A DNA stretch of 64,000 nt from Daucus carota subsp. sativus. Lineage: Eukaryota > Streptophyta > Magnoliopsida > Apiales > Apiaceae. The notes beneath the pieces were generated by a model, which searched no databases, had not been told where the DNA came from, and worked only from the letters and a program-made list of their open reading frames with translations. The first letter of the stretch is position 1. Each line of letters begins with the position of its first letter. This document shows, in pieces, positions 47,201 to 56,385 of this stretch. The stretch is from NCBI RefSeq assembly GCF_001625215.2, contig NC_030381.2:2195131-2259130 (forward strand). The letters are read 5' to 3'. A program made the position numbers and the translations under genes.

Positions 47201-48842
47201 GAACAAGGTTGCAGATGCCCTCTCCAGGATCCCTCATTCTCAACTTCTCACCTTATCGGTATCATCAGTGCAATCTGATCTCATGGAGAAGTTGCAAAAA
47301 TCTTGGGAAACTGATGCCAATTGCCAGCGAATCATCACAGACCTTCAGGGTGATGTCTCATCCCACCCTTTATTCAGGTGGCATCAAGGAATTCTCACCC
47401 GCAATGGGAAACTGGTAGTCGGAGACGATCAGAGCTTAAAGGATGCTATTTTATTATGGATGCACAGTTCTCACCAGGGAGGGCATTCTGGAATTGCAGT
47501 AACCACTAAGAAAATACAGACGTTATTCTACTGGCCTAAATTGCAGCAAACGGTGATGGAATTCATCAAACAATGTGGAGTGTGTCAGAAATGTAAGGCC
47601 GACCTGAATGCATACCCTGGGCTGCTGCAGCCTCTACCAATACCGGAACATGTGTGGGAAGAAGTGACAATGGACTTCATTGAAGGGCTCCCTAAGTCTC
47701 ATGGCAAAGATGTCATACTCGTCGTTATCGACAGACTAAGCAAGTATGCTCACTTTGTCGCCTTATCACATCCATTTTCAGCTATTCATGTTGCTCAGGC
47801 GTACATGGATCAAGTTTACAAACTGCACGGGTTTCCAAAGTCTATTATATCAGACCGAGATAAGGTTTTTATAAGCCATTTTTGGTCTGAATTGATGAAA
47901 TGGCAAGGGGTGCAACACAAATTATCAACTGCTTATCATCCGCAAACCGATGGTCAGTCAGAGGTCTTGAATAGGTGTTTGGAAGGATATCTGCGATGTA
48001 TGTGCCATGACACTCCTCGAGATTGGGCGAAATGGTTGCCTCTTGCAGAATTCTGGTATAATTCTAACTTCCATTCTGCTACTCAGAAAACACCTTTCGA
48101 AGTCTTGTATGGTATGCCACCACCAATACACAGACCTTACGTATGGAGATCAACACAAGTAGCAGCTTTGGATAACAGTTTGCAACAGCGAGAGCACACC
48201 ATTGCATTGCTTAAGCACAACCTTTGCAAGGCACAAAACAGAATGAAGCAGAGAGCTGATTTGAAGAGGTCTGAAAGAGTGTTCGAAGAGGGGGATTGGG
48301 TATATCTCAAGTTGCAGCCCTATAAACAACTTTCAGTATCCAACAGGCCCTTCCCTAAGCTAGCAACTAAGTTTTATGGCCCCTATCAAGTGGAAAAAAA
48401 GATTGGGCAGGTTGCTTATGTTTTAAAGTTGCCGGCAGATTCTAAAATCCATCCTACCTTTCATGTTTCACTGCTCAAGAAACATCATGGTCCACCACCA
48501 ACAGTGTTGGATACAACATTGCCACGGGTGTACGATTCTAGCAGCATTATAAACCCACAGCCACAGAAAGTGCTCGAGGTCAGGACTGTAAAAAGAAGAA
48601 ATGCTGCCATGGTCCAGTGGTTAATAAATTGGAAACACCAGTCTGCGGAGGAGGCCACCTGGGAAAATGCTACAGAAATGATGAAGAAATTTCCAGAATT
48701 TGATCCTTGGGGTCAAGGATCCTCTCATGGGGGAAGCATTGATACACTAGCAACAGCTGGCAAGGTGGGACAGAGAGCAGGTGATGTGGAGAATGACATG
48801 GCACTAGCAATAACAGAAGGAAATAATGGCATCACTGGCTAG
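44211..48842 (+). CDS. Gag-Pol polyprotein of the chromovirus
   Basis: A single frame of 1,543 aa from the first ATG after the primer site (MVQGRHN) with no stop or frameshift. Gag with the retrotransposon capsid region (FDGTDLRSWLYKCNQFFQLD) is at about 120-300. A zinc knuckle has unusual spacing C322-x2-C325-x7-H333-x-C335. Aspartic protease LLLDSGSTHNF has Asp404. Reverse transcriptase shows SKIDLKSGYHQVRM and FFDDILVYS (Asp751-Asp752). RNase H begins ETDASGKGMGAVL (Asp897). Integrase has the HHCC region (about 1085-1125) and D1155-x59-D1215-x35-E1251. A chromodomain-like C-terminus (about 1450-1500, EEATWENATEMMKKFPEF) is thought to guide insertion. The last 33 or so residues are read from the 3' LTR. 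All catalytic residues I can identify are present, so the element may be autonomous. Confidence 0.95.
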   Translation: MVQGRHNRTTEQSDEEGALSDLQRLEVTVKALLEDQQQKLSQTCAANAQNISQNTKSIAALNELIVGLSMQISKVLSNDGRLSGSSRSGGDDEHGSRSTDFPNKTHNFASRMTKVDFPKFDGTDLRSWLYKCNQFFQLDNIEDSHRVRLAAIHLEGKALLWHQNFMKKCNNILPTWAKYTEEIHLRFGELYDDPMAELKALKQAGTVQEYHDSFDALASRLQLPEEYMLSCYLGGLEEEIQLSVRMFSPKSVQQALCLAKLQEAAQKAKKGKTYYKPPLLPTPATKPLTNPTYKPHTTLPHNPNRKTLTPAEYNEKRANNICFWCDEKYTPGHKCRGKKPQLYHIEVEDEEGDESDTPEEHQIVDLCDKECAQISVQAMEGVTAFQTMRVTGHHGKKELQLLLDSGSTHNFIDASKALKLDCKIEQITPMWVKVADGGQLKCDKAIQGFKWRMQGVEFEADVLLLPLSGSDMVLGIQWFTSLGPVVWDFLNLTMQFTYKGIRVKLRGANGKKLKDIQSAKLEKLMHRTGELSMLQLIPLEGGTSPQISVMSTEPESQQDELKSVLKEFDCIFQEPRGLPPSRLHFDHHIPLKEGSNAVNLRPYRYPVLQKNVIEEMVQELLDQGIIRPSNSPFAAPIVLVKKKDGAWRMCVDYRQLNKATVKDKFPIPIIEELLDELQGTKFFSKIDLKSGYHQVRMQPNDVHKTAFKTHFGHFEYLVMPFGLTNAPSTFQALMNYVFKPLLRKGVLVFFDDILVYSKSWQEHMLHIREVLQLMKQHSLHANLKKCSFGVNKIHYLGHIISDQGVQTEPEKIQAVLQWPIPQNVKQLRGFLGLTGYYRRFIQGYGMICKPLTNLLRKDTFCWDDNATAAFEELKQKLVRPPVLTLPNFNKPFLIETDASGKGMGAVLMQDGHPIAFISKAFSQKNALLSAYERELLAVVFAVQKWQHYLTMLPFTIRTDQHSLKYLLDHKLATPFQQKWLSKLAGFDFVIEYKKGAENKVADALSRIPHSQLLTLSVSSVQSDLMEKLQKSWETDANCQRIITDLQGDVSSHPLFRWHQGILTRNGKLVVGDDQSLKDAILLWMHSSHQGGHSGIAVTTKKIQTLFYWPKLQQTVMEFIKQCGVCQKCKADLNAYPGLLQPLPIPEHVWEEVTMDFIEGLPKSHGKDVILVVIDRLSKYAHFVALSHPFSAIHVAQAYMDQVYKLHGFPKSIISDRDKVFISHFWSELMKWQGVQHKLSTAYHPQTDGQSEVLNRCLEGYLRCMCHDTPRDWAKWLPLAEFWYNSNFHSATQKTPFEVLYGMPPPIHRPYVWRSTQVAALDNSLQQREHTIALLKHNLCKAQNRMKQRADLKRSERVFEEGDWVYLKLQPYKQLSVSNRPFPKLATKFYGPYQVEKKIGQVAYVLKLPADSKIHPTFHVSLLKKHHGPPPTVLDTTLPRVYDSSSIINPQPQKVLEVRTVKRRNAAMVQWLINWKHQSAEEATWENATEMMKKFPEFDPWGQGSSHGGSIDTLATAGKVGQRAGDVENDMALAITEGNNGITG

Positions 48843-49145
48843 CAGGGAGAGTTTGTTAAGCTTAGGACCACTCAGAAGGACAAGCCAGGAACATGCAGTA
48901 TTTTGTTTGCATTTACATTTAATTATCATTTTGTTTTGTATGAGGAAGGTTGTATGTAGTCCTGAGTAGGTAGAGCCTGAGGCATTATCATTGTGGTGTA
49001 AAAACTTATCTATCTCTATATTCTCTCCTCCTTAATATTATCACAGTTAGTCTCTTCGAAGTTGCTTTTCTCTTTTGCTGACTTCCTGGAATTAACTTAG
49101 TAATCTTGTCATCTTTATCCATATCAAATCATCACCACGGTAACA
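48740..49145 (+). repeat. 3' LTR
   Basis: 406 bp matching the 5' LTR. The Gag-Pol stop codon (48840-48842) lies about 100 bases inside it. The right edge meets the second TATTG copy and then HSP70 exon 1. Confidence 0.95.
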
Positions 49146-49219
49146 TATTGTTGCCAAACACCAACACATGAGTATGTTGTTCCCAGATCGATTCCAACTG
49201 CTATTCCATGCTCAGCCAT

Positions 49220-49579
49220 CTTGACATGCAGAACTAAGAGAATACTATGATGAGCTAGTGCAGAGAGTTTAGTTTGCATCAAGTGTTTTTGTACTACTGA
49301 ACGTTTTGGACTCTTTGCATTCCCTGGATGAGGCTTTATAGTTCCCACCACTATTAGGGTTCTCTTACCCCCTCCCCTTTTACACGTGGAATTTGGTTTT
49401 GTATGGGTCAAACTGACCAGTTTTTGATTAAATATTACCACAAATTATCAATTCATTATAGTTCCCACCACTATTAGGGTTCTCTTACACCCTCCCCTTT
49501 TACACGTGGAATTTGGTTTTGTATGGGTCAAACTGACCAGTTTTTGATTAAATATTACCACAAATTATCAATTCATTAT
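49220..49579 (-). promoter_or_regulatory. HSP70 promoter with tandem 120-bp duplication
   Basis: On the minus strand a TATA box (actataaagcc) lies at about 49333-49342, about 115 bases before the HSP70 ATG. The sequence 49341-49460 is repeated almost exactly at 49461-49579 (one internal change, accccc to acaccc). Each copy contains ccacgtgt, a G-box/ABRE-like core (seen as acacgtgg on the plus strand). No perfect heat-shock element is obvious. Confidence 0.75.
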
Positions 49580-49793
49580 GGGCCTGTTTGGCCAAGGCTT
49601 CTGGCTTCTGCTTCTCTTGACCCGTTTGTGCAAAGAAGTAGAAGCACTTTTAAGAAGCTGAGAATGCTAGCTTCTCTCTCACAGCTTCTGCTTCTTTTCC
49701 AAACACTTTATTAACTTATTTACTTCTCAAATCTACACCACTTCTTTACTATAAGCAAGAAGTCACTTCTTTTAAACTAACTCAAACGGCCCC
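49580..49793. mobile_element. Tourist-like MITE upstream of HSP70
   Basis: Ends GGGCCTGTTTGGCC and AACTCAAACGGCCCC are inverted partners, with a TAT triplet on each side (49577-49579 and 49794-49796). The interior has repeated agcttctgcttct and aagaagt blocks in inverted arrangement. The three-base flank suggests PIF/Harbinger, although TAT is not the usual TWA. Confidence 0.65.
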
Positions 49794-49796
49794 TAT

Positions 49797-50850
49797 ATTT
49801 AAAATCTGAGAACTACATAGTATTGAAATAGACTAACTCTATTGTATGATTTTATATAATTATATGCTACATATAAATTGAAGTCAATTTAACTAGTTAA
49901 AAGTTAAAATACACATGTAAAAGGGACCAAGGGAGTATAATACTTGTTACTTCATTTTATCAAAGCAATTTTTGGATGATTTTCCTTAGAATATTTTTCA
50001 AATACAATTTTTAATTTAAGTTATATATATATATATACATATACACACACTCACAACACAATTTATTCTTGATGCAATGATGCACAAGAAAATTAAATAT
50101 TCAACTAATATTTTTTTAAGGTATGTAATTTTTTCGAAACAAACACGTAAAATGAAACGGATGGAGTATAATATATGATTCATAACAGGTTAATACATTA
50201 TACATGTGACAATTTCAACCCTATAAAATTGAAGCGAAATGAATATTCAATAATAGTGATGGCTTAAGAGCATCTAGATATTTTTTTACTCTTAAATTTT
50301 TAAAGAGCCACTACAAGTCATTGAGCACTATTTTTTCACACGCTCTTTCATTTTTAAGTTATTTTTTGAGAGATTTTTTATTTTAAAGTCAAGAGAGTTT
50401 GTTTAGAGAATACGTTGAAGATGCTCTTAATTTATTATCATCAGATATAATATTCACTTTCTTATAATATTATTTAATTTCTTTCCATATTTTTTTAAGT
50501 AAAAATGATAAATAAATAAATAGGAAGTATAACGAGTATAAACATGATTATGATTGTCACCCATTTCGAGACTCTTATAAAGTATAGTTTTATAATATTT
50601 TTTTATAAAAAAAATTTTGAAAAAAATTTTGACATTTAAACTTTTATTAAAAAAATAAATTAAAAAACGTTATTGAACTTCGTAAAAAAAAAAAAAAAAG
50701 CGTTATTGAGCTAATACGAGAGTATCAACATTAAACATGATGGTGGGACGGAGGTAATACAAATCAGAAGAATACCAAATTGAAAAATTTAGTTGTACTT
50801 CTGGTTTCGATGCCACGTTTCAAACCAAACCACCGACCGTCAAATCGTCA
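49797..50850. other. AT-rich spacer with decayed MITEs
   Basis: Contains a degenerate Stowaway copy at about 50530-50754 (right end tgggacggagg followed by TA, interior catttcgagactcttataaa as in subfamily A). Single Stowaway-like ends occur at 49925 (caagggagta) and 50158 (cggatggagta). No gene. Confidence 0.5.
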
Positions 50851-51451
50851 ATGATCTTGAATTTGCCGTCCACACTTCGATCCCTCCCGTATCTAACAAC
50901 TAACCCTTATGATCACACCACTTTGACTACCACTCGTTTGTATACTTTGTATCAACAACCACCCTTCTCTCTCTCCCTCCCTCCACCCTCTCTCTCTCTC
51001 CACGATCTGTGGCTGCGTGTAATCTGTAAGTCACATATTCTCGAATTAAGTTATTTAGAATTGCAGTTGTGGATCATATGAGTTTGTTTGATATGCTGAT
51101 CATATTTAGTTACATGTTTAATTAAGTAGTATCTTTTATGTTTATTTATTGTAATTTAGGGTTTATGAGTCACAATTTGGGAGAAGCTCGTGGATTTGTT
51201 ATATGGTTCTGTCTCGATGTTTTAGCAATAGGGTTGTAATTCGAGCTACTCAAGTAATTATCCAACTTGAATAGTTAATAGTTTGTATATCTTATTGTAT
51301 GCGGCTTTTGCACTTAATTAATTAGTAAAAATTAGAAAACATTGTACCCGTTAAGACCAGTGTATATGTTGTAACGGTAAAGACCAGCATTTTGTGAAGT
51401 TATGAAAATAAGTCGAGAATGAGGAAAAAGGATACTGGAATAAAATGTATG

Positions 51452-51525
51452 TGCTCTCGTTGAGAGTCGAACTCAAGACCTCCCGCTTACTAAACGGGTG
51501 CTCTAACCAACTGAGCTACGAGAGC
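51452..51525 (-). tRNA. tRNA-Thr (anticodon AGU), copy 1
   Basis: 74 nt on the minus strand. The acceptor stem GCTCTCG pairs with CGAGAGC and the discriminator base is A. D-arm AGCTCAGTTGGTTAGAGC; anticodon stem CCCGT/GCGGG around the loop TTAGTAA, so the anticodon is AGT (Thr); T-arm has GTTCGACTC. There is no intron. A TTTT polymerase III stop lies a few bases downstream (aaaa at 51442-51446 on the plus strand). Confidence 0.95.
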
Positions 51526-52540
51526 GGGATGACTGATATGATTTTGATACTTTTTTGTTATTATTTTCTGCAAGATATGAATTTCATTGTTGCGTAGAGT
51601 GTAGTCTCTAGTTGTCCAAAACAGATTGTGCTGATTTGAGGTAGTAAATTCTTGCACGTTGGACAGTTCCTTATGTACATGATGTTCTGATTGTTAAACT
51701 AATTACAAGAACATAGAGAAAGAGACCGCAAAGTATATTTGAATATAGTCCCTTTATAAATCTAAACCTTATCTGCCAGGTTTTATGGCTGAGGTTCTCC
51801 ATAAAAGTTTTTTGTTCTATCTTGAAGTGGGTATCTTGTCCCATTTTACATACAAATATCTGTTTAGTACTGAATTATTTAGTATTGTGTCCCTGATTAT
51901 ATATTTTCATTTAATGTATCTTTTCACCTTTTCAGTGTACACTAATCAAAAATTTGAAACAATCTAGCGGGATTACTAGTTCCCTTCATGATATTAGAAA
52001 TATGAGTTTGGGGAAAACATAAGTGTATGTTTCTTTTGTAATAAATAAACACCCTTGAAGTGTATGGTGCCAACTTTATGTTTTTATGCATATGTAATTA
52101 TATTAAGGTGATTAGAAATGGTCTGACCAGACCTTCAAGTCAACAAGAGAAGAAAGAACACTTCATCTATATGTAAATGGATTAGAATTTGTACACTGGA
52201 AAATTAATCTTCAGCTGTAAGAAACGAATCAACATGGGGAGTTTAAAAAGAGGCAGACCTTTTGAAATTCGACGTACTCGGTGTCGGAGTATATAAGCTG
52301 TTTTAGGGAATCCTCCGGCTTAAGGATAGCATACTGGGTAAGAGGTTCAATAATTTTTTAAAAAAGAAGATAAATGTTCTCTTTGACTAAGCGAGAAACG
52401 ACAGCCAAACGGGTGTTTTAATCGGAAAACTTATGCTCTCATTGAGAGACAAGTAAATATGTTGTTTCTGTGAGACTACCGCACCATCTTGCCGGAAAAC
52501 AATTTGCGAAGTCGGGAAACAAAACTCGAGGTAAAACATG

Positions 52541-52614
52541 TGCTCTCGTTGAGAGTCGAACTCAAGACCTCCCGCTTACTAAACGGGTGCTCTAACCAAC
52601 TGAGCTACGAGAGC
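52541..52614 (-). tRNA. tRNA-Thr (anticodon AGU), copy 2
   Basis: Identical over its 74 nt to the copy at 51452-51525, same strand, 1,089 bp away. A downstream TTTT stop is present (aaaa at 52534-52537 on the plus strand). The flanks outside the gene are mostly unrelated apart from a few bases. Confidence 0.95.
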
Positions 52615-52920
52615 TTGATAACTGACTTGACTAATAAATAAATTTCTTTGAAATGGTTTTCGGTTTTTATTGGCTTTTTCGCTGTTTTATCCTAATATTG
52701 TTTTAGTAACTCTTTTGTGAATATCCCTGTTAATGTTAATTTGCGCAGTGATTGTATCTTGAGTTGTTAAACTGTAATCATTTCAACTATAGTTTAAATG
52801 ACAATGTTGCTCGGTCGAATGTGGATTTGTAAATTTCAAGGTTAAGATGGTAATGATGATATATTGTAGGGACGGGAAAGTGCTAGTCTAGCTGTCGGCC
52901 ACATCTCCTAACTTTAGTCG

Positions 52921-55900
52921 ATGGGCTGCTCTCAGTCTTTGGTCAAAAAGCAGTTTCCCGGACATGAGGATCCAGTAGCTCTTGCTTCTCAAACAGCTTG
53001 TTAGTAGCTTATTTTTTTGGTTGCACAGATATGTTTCATGATATATTAAGTTTACTTTTCATTTGTATCTGTGGGTTGTGTAACAACAAACTTGTTTTTG
53101 TATTCATTCTGCAGTCAGTGTTAGCGAAGTTGAAGCACTATTTGAGCTATTCAAGAGTATAAGCAGTTCCTTGATTGATGATGGTCTAATAAGCAAGGTA
53201 TTTTCGACCAATTGCTTCCCTTGAAATCTAGTTTTACTATTTAAAATATTGTTTTTCTTGAGTAAAAGAGGAGAGAATGAGGTAATCTTCTGCTGCTAAG
53301 ATATCCCTGAATCCTCGGTCTTCCATCGTTTAAAGTTGCCTACCAAACAATTTGCCTTTTTGGCCTAGTTTCTATGCTAGGCATAGTTTTTACTTGTCTT
53401 CTCTTCTTTTCTCCACCAGAGAACACTTTTTAAACATCAAATGTGTTTATGTAACGTGTACAAGTTTTTAATAGACTATCAGATTTAGGAATTCTACCTT
53501 ATAAGGCTACTTCATTAAGCAATGAATAATTATTGTAATTCAAGCGCTGATAAGTGTTTCTTAATTCAGTATTGTTCATTAAGCTGAAATAAACGAAGTT
53601 ATATATTCGTGTGGAATGCAGGAAGAATTTCAATTAGCTTTATTCAAGAACAGAAAGAAAGAGAATCTTTTTGCAAACAGGGTATGATCCTTGACTTGAT
53701 CTATTTAGTCTAGTTGAGGATTCAATTAGTGGATTGCTTGAGAATATGCTTGAAGTATGATTATGTATTATTCATTCCCTTTCTTGCTTATTTGGGTCAT
53801 CTCCAAAGCCTATTTTAGCAAGCTGTACATGTTTTGTTCAATGTTATTATTTGCGCTTCCTTCAGTTAGTAGATTATAAATTGTGAGCTTAAATGTTTTT
53901 ATTTTGTGTGTGTGTGTCTTTTTCGTTATATATTGTAATTCAAATGGTCTGTTAAGACATAACATGTGTGTGTCTTTCGCTTCACATATACTAGATTATA
54001 CATTGTGAACTCATATGTTTTTACTTTTGAATTCACTCTCTTGTATTAGGCAGTTGCTTAAATTAGTATTGTTGCGATAGTATGCAGCGATTGAACTCTG
54101 TTAGGAAAATGCAATATAATGGATATACCAGTTAAATCGGTTTTAATTTGATAATGCCTAGTATATTATAGATCAGGCTACACTTGATTAATTAGCTGTT
54201 TTATTAGGTCAAAGGTGCCAAGGCTGAATAGTTTCTGTTTGATTTGTGCCCTTATTTTGTAGATTTTGTTAGGTAATTATTGTGTTTTAACATTTTTTTC
54301 CTGTATGCAGATCTTTGATCTTTTTGATGTTAAACGAAAGGGGTTAATCGATTTTGGTGACTTTGTAAGATCACTCAATGTCTTCCATCCTAATGGCTCA
54401 CTAGAAGACAAGATCAGTTGTAAGTGGAAAATTGAATTATTTTCCCCCCGGATAAAGTCAATTCTAAGAAACTAAAAAAAGCACACAATTATCTCCATCG
54501 GGACTGAAACACTTGACCCCTGGTTACTAAGGGTGGGGGATATTACCAGGCTACATGATAGAGATAAGTATTGGCTTTTATGATTTATAGAGAATTTTAC
54601 AGTTTGGCGCACTAAAGATTTTATCGGTCTTAATGACACGATTAAGTGCTTGCAGTTTCATTTACTCTCTATGATATGGATGGCACTGGATTTATTGAAC
54701 GACAAGAGGTATGTGGATGATAGCTAATTTAAACCTTATGCTTTGTTGCCTTTGTTGCCTTATTCTAATTTGTATATATTTCTACACTAATCTTTAAATA
54801 TATGAATAACTCTTTTGTTGCCTTTGTGGGTAAATCTGAATCAAAACTTATGCTAATTTGTATATATTTCTACACTAATCTTAAATTATATGATCGTCTC
54901 TTTTGTTGCCTTTGTGGGTAAATCTGAATCGAAAATTAAAACAATACTATTTAATTATTCTGGTTGATAGTATAGGGAAGGTGGTGGTGAGAGTCGGACT
55001 TTAGACCTCTCATACAGACTCTCTTTTGTGTTAGCTCGTAGCTTCCTTTAGTATACAAGGGATGCTAAATGTGTTCGCTTCCTTTACTCTGTAGACTTGT
55101 GTCGAAATGATTACAAGAACATGAAAATTTTGTCAGCTTTTAGATTTAAACCAACTTTTGTTTTTTGAATGTCACGTGGCAGACTGATCTCGAGGTGAAC
55201 TCAACCCAACCAACTCAACAAAGTTCCAAACCCCACCACTCGTAAATTAAAAATAAATAAATTTGTCTCTTAATAATACTTAGGCAATTTGTTAAAGTTA
55301 CCACGTATTGAAGAAAAATGACAACCTAAATGGGGGTTCTCTATATATATGAAGTCTCTTCATTTAAATGATATCAGAATATAGTAGTAGGAATTGACAC
55401 CTAACCCTAGAGTAAGATTAAACATTCGGCCTATAATTGAAGAACGAGGTATTAATCGGCACTTCTGGAGTTGGGCCGGTGGATTGTAACTTCCCACAAG
55501 GCGGAGCGGTAAAAGTTAATATTTAATCCTCCTCTTTTAGCTAATTAACTTAGTATGAGCTGCCCAGACTGATCTTCCATTATTACGAGCCTTCTTTTTG
55601 CCATACCCTTTGGATTGTCATCTTAAGTCAACCTTTCACATTAGTTTGTATATGTACTTACTAAACTATATAAAGGAATATTTTAACTTCCGCTCTTTGT
55701 GGGTACCGAAATTTCTGACTCAACTATTTTTGTTGAGCAATACTTTTAGAAAACTATAATCAGAGTGAAGGTGTCAAAGCCAGCATGACTTTTTTGTGTG
55801 TATATTGTTTACTCGTAACAATTTATTGGCATTTTTATCTTTTGTAGGTTAAGCAAATGTTGATTGCTCTTTTGTGCGAGTCTGATATGAAGTTGGCTGA

Positions 55901-56385
55901 CGGGACCATTGAGATCATACTCGATAAAGTGAGTTTATTGGGATAATGATTACATTTTTAAAGGATGTATTCATATACTTATAACTTACACCTTCCATAT
56001 ATTTTACCAAAACAGCTTCACAGAAAGCTTCCTTGTTCATCTGATGGGGGTGTATGTTTTACTTCAAAGAAAATGCTTACACTTTTATCATCTTTGTGAA
56101 CCCAGACTTTTTTAGAAGCTGATATAAACGGGGATGGAAAAATTGATAGATCCGAGTGGCTCAATTTTGTGGCAAAAAATCCGTCTTTGTTGAAGATAAT
56201 GACACTTCCATATTTGAGGTACCTTCTGACCTTAGCGTCATTTCCATTGTGTAATGTGTACAAAACTGTTGTTCTCATCTGTAACATGACCTTATACGTT
56301 TCATATTCTTGGCAAATGCAGGGACATCACCACGACATTTCCGAGTTTTGTCTTTCATTCCGAGGTTGACGATATTGCCACTTAA
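52921..56385 (+). CDS. CBL1: Calcineurin B-like protein, CBL1/CBL9 type
   Basis: Eight exons give 213 aa: 52921-52999, 53115-53197, 53622-53681, 54311-54419, 54656-54708, 55848-55928, 56106-56218, 56322-56385. The N-terminus [18 protein letters not shown] has Gly2 and Cys3 for N-myristoylation and S-palmitoylation, which anchor CBL1/9 in the plasma membrane. The core [40 protein letters not shown] and the EF-hand loops [12 protein letters not shown] and [13 protein letters not shown] are typical. The C-terminus ends [20 protein letters not shown], which is CBL1/9-like. It senses Ca2+ and recruits CIPK kinases (for example CIPK23) to control ion transport. Length equals Arabidopsis CBL1. The N-terminal dozen residues differ from the MGCFHS start I associate with CBL1/9, so CBL1 against CBL9 is unresolved. 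Confidence 0.93.
54765..54930. repeat. Tandem duplication in a CBL intron, period 88 bp
   Basis: Two copies (54765-54842 and 54853-54930) share ctaatttgtatatatttcta and ttttgttgcctttgtgggta, with only small differences. It lies in the large intron between exons 5 and 6. Confidence 0.9.

Larger units (their letters stand above)
43773..49145 (+). mobile_element. Complete Ty3/gypsy chromovirus LTR retrotransposon
   Basis: 5,373 bp, bounded by two 406-bp LTRs that I cannot tell apart by reading. The LTRs begin TGATACAC and end GGTAACA. A perfect 5-bp target duplication, TATTG, flanks it (43768-43772 and 49146-49150). A tRNA-iMet primer-binding site (tggtatcaga) follows the 5' LTR, and a purine-rich tract (catgggggaagcat) precedes the 3' LTR. 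One uninterrupted Gag-Pol frame lies between. The order protease, reverse transcriptase, RNase H, integrase and the C-terminal chromodomain-like region define a chromovirus of the Ty3/gypsy group. Its orientation is opposite to the HSP70 gene it disrupts. Matching LTRs imply very recent insertion. Confidence 0.95.
40879..49219 (-). pseudogene. HSP70: Cytosolic HSP70 chaperone gene split by a retrotransposon
   Basis: Minus strand. The first coding piece is 49219-49146 (MAEHGIAVGIDLGTTYSCVG). It is cut inside a Tyr codon by the 43773-49145 element. Exon 1 resumes at 43772-43634 ([20 protein letters not shown]), intron 1 lies at the usual HSP70 position, and exon 2 is 42539-40879. Counting the target duplication once, the frame would be 622 codons. 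Nucleotide-binding motifs are present ([33 protein letters not shown]), and so is the terminal EEVD that marks cytosolic/nuclear HSP70 and binds TPR co-chaperones. The Gly/Pro-rich tail common before EEVD is missing and the lid is diverged, so it is a minor or divergent family member. No other stop was seen, so the insertion is probably what disables it. Confidence 0.9.
50851..52920 (+). promoter_or_regulatory. CBL promoter, 5'UTR exon and leader intron
   Basis: A CT-rich leader (ctctctctccctccctccac, about 50967-51001) is followed by a strong donor (aatct|gtaagt, 51026). A matching acceptor (tattgtag, ending 52869) lies 51 bases before the CBL start codon. This predicts a 1.84-kb 5'UTR intron. 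Two antisense tRNA-Thr genes lie inside it. The exon model is inferred from splice-site form. Confidence 0.45.

Noticed and set aside
52398-52455. Possible third tRNA-Thr
   Set aside because: Only the 3' arm and a piece of the anticodon stem resemble the genes nearby; a degraded fragment, not a gene.
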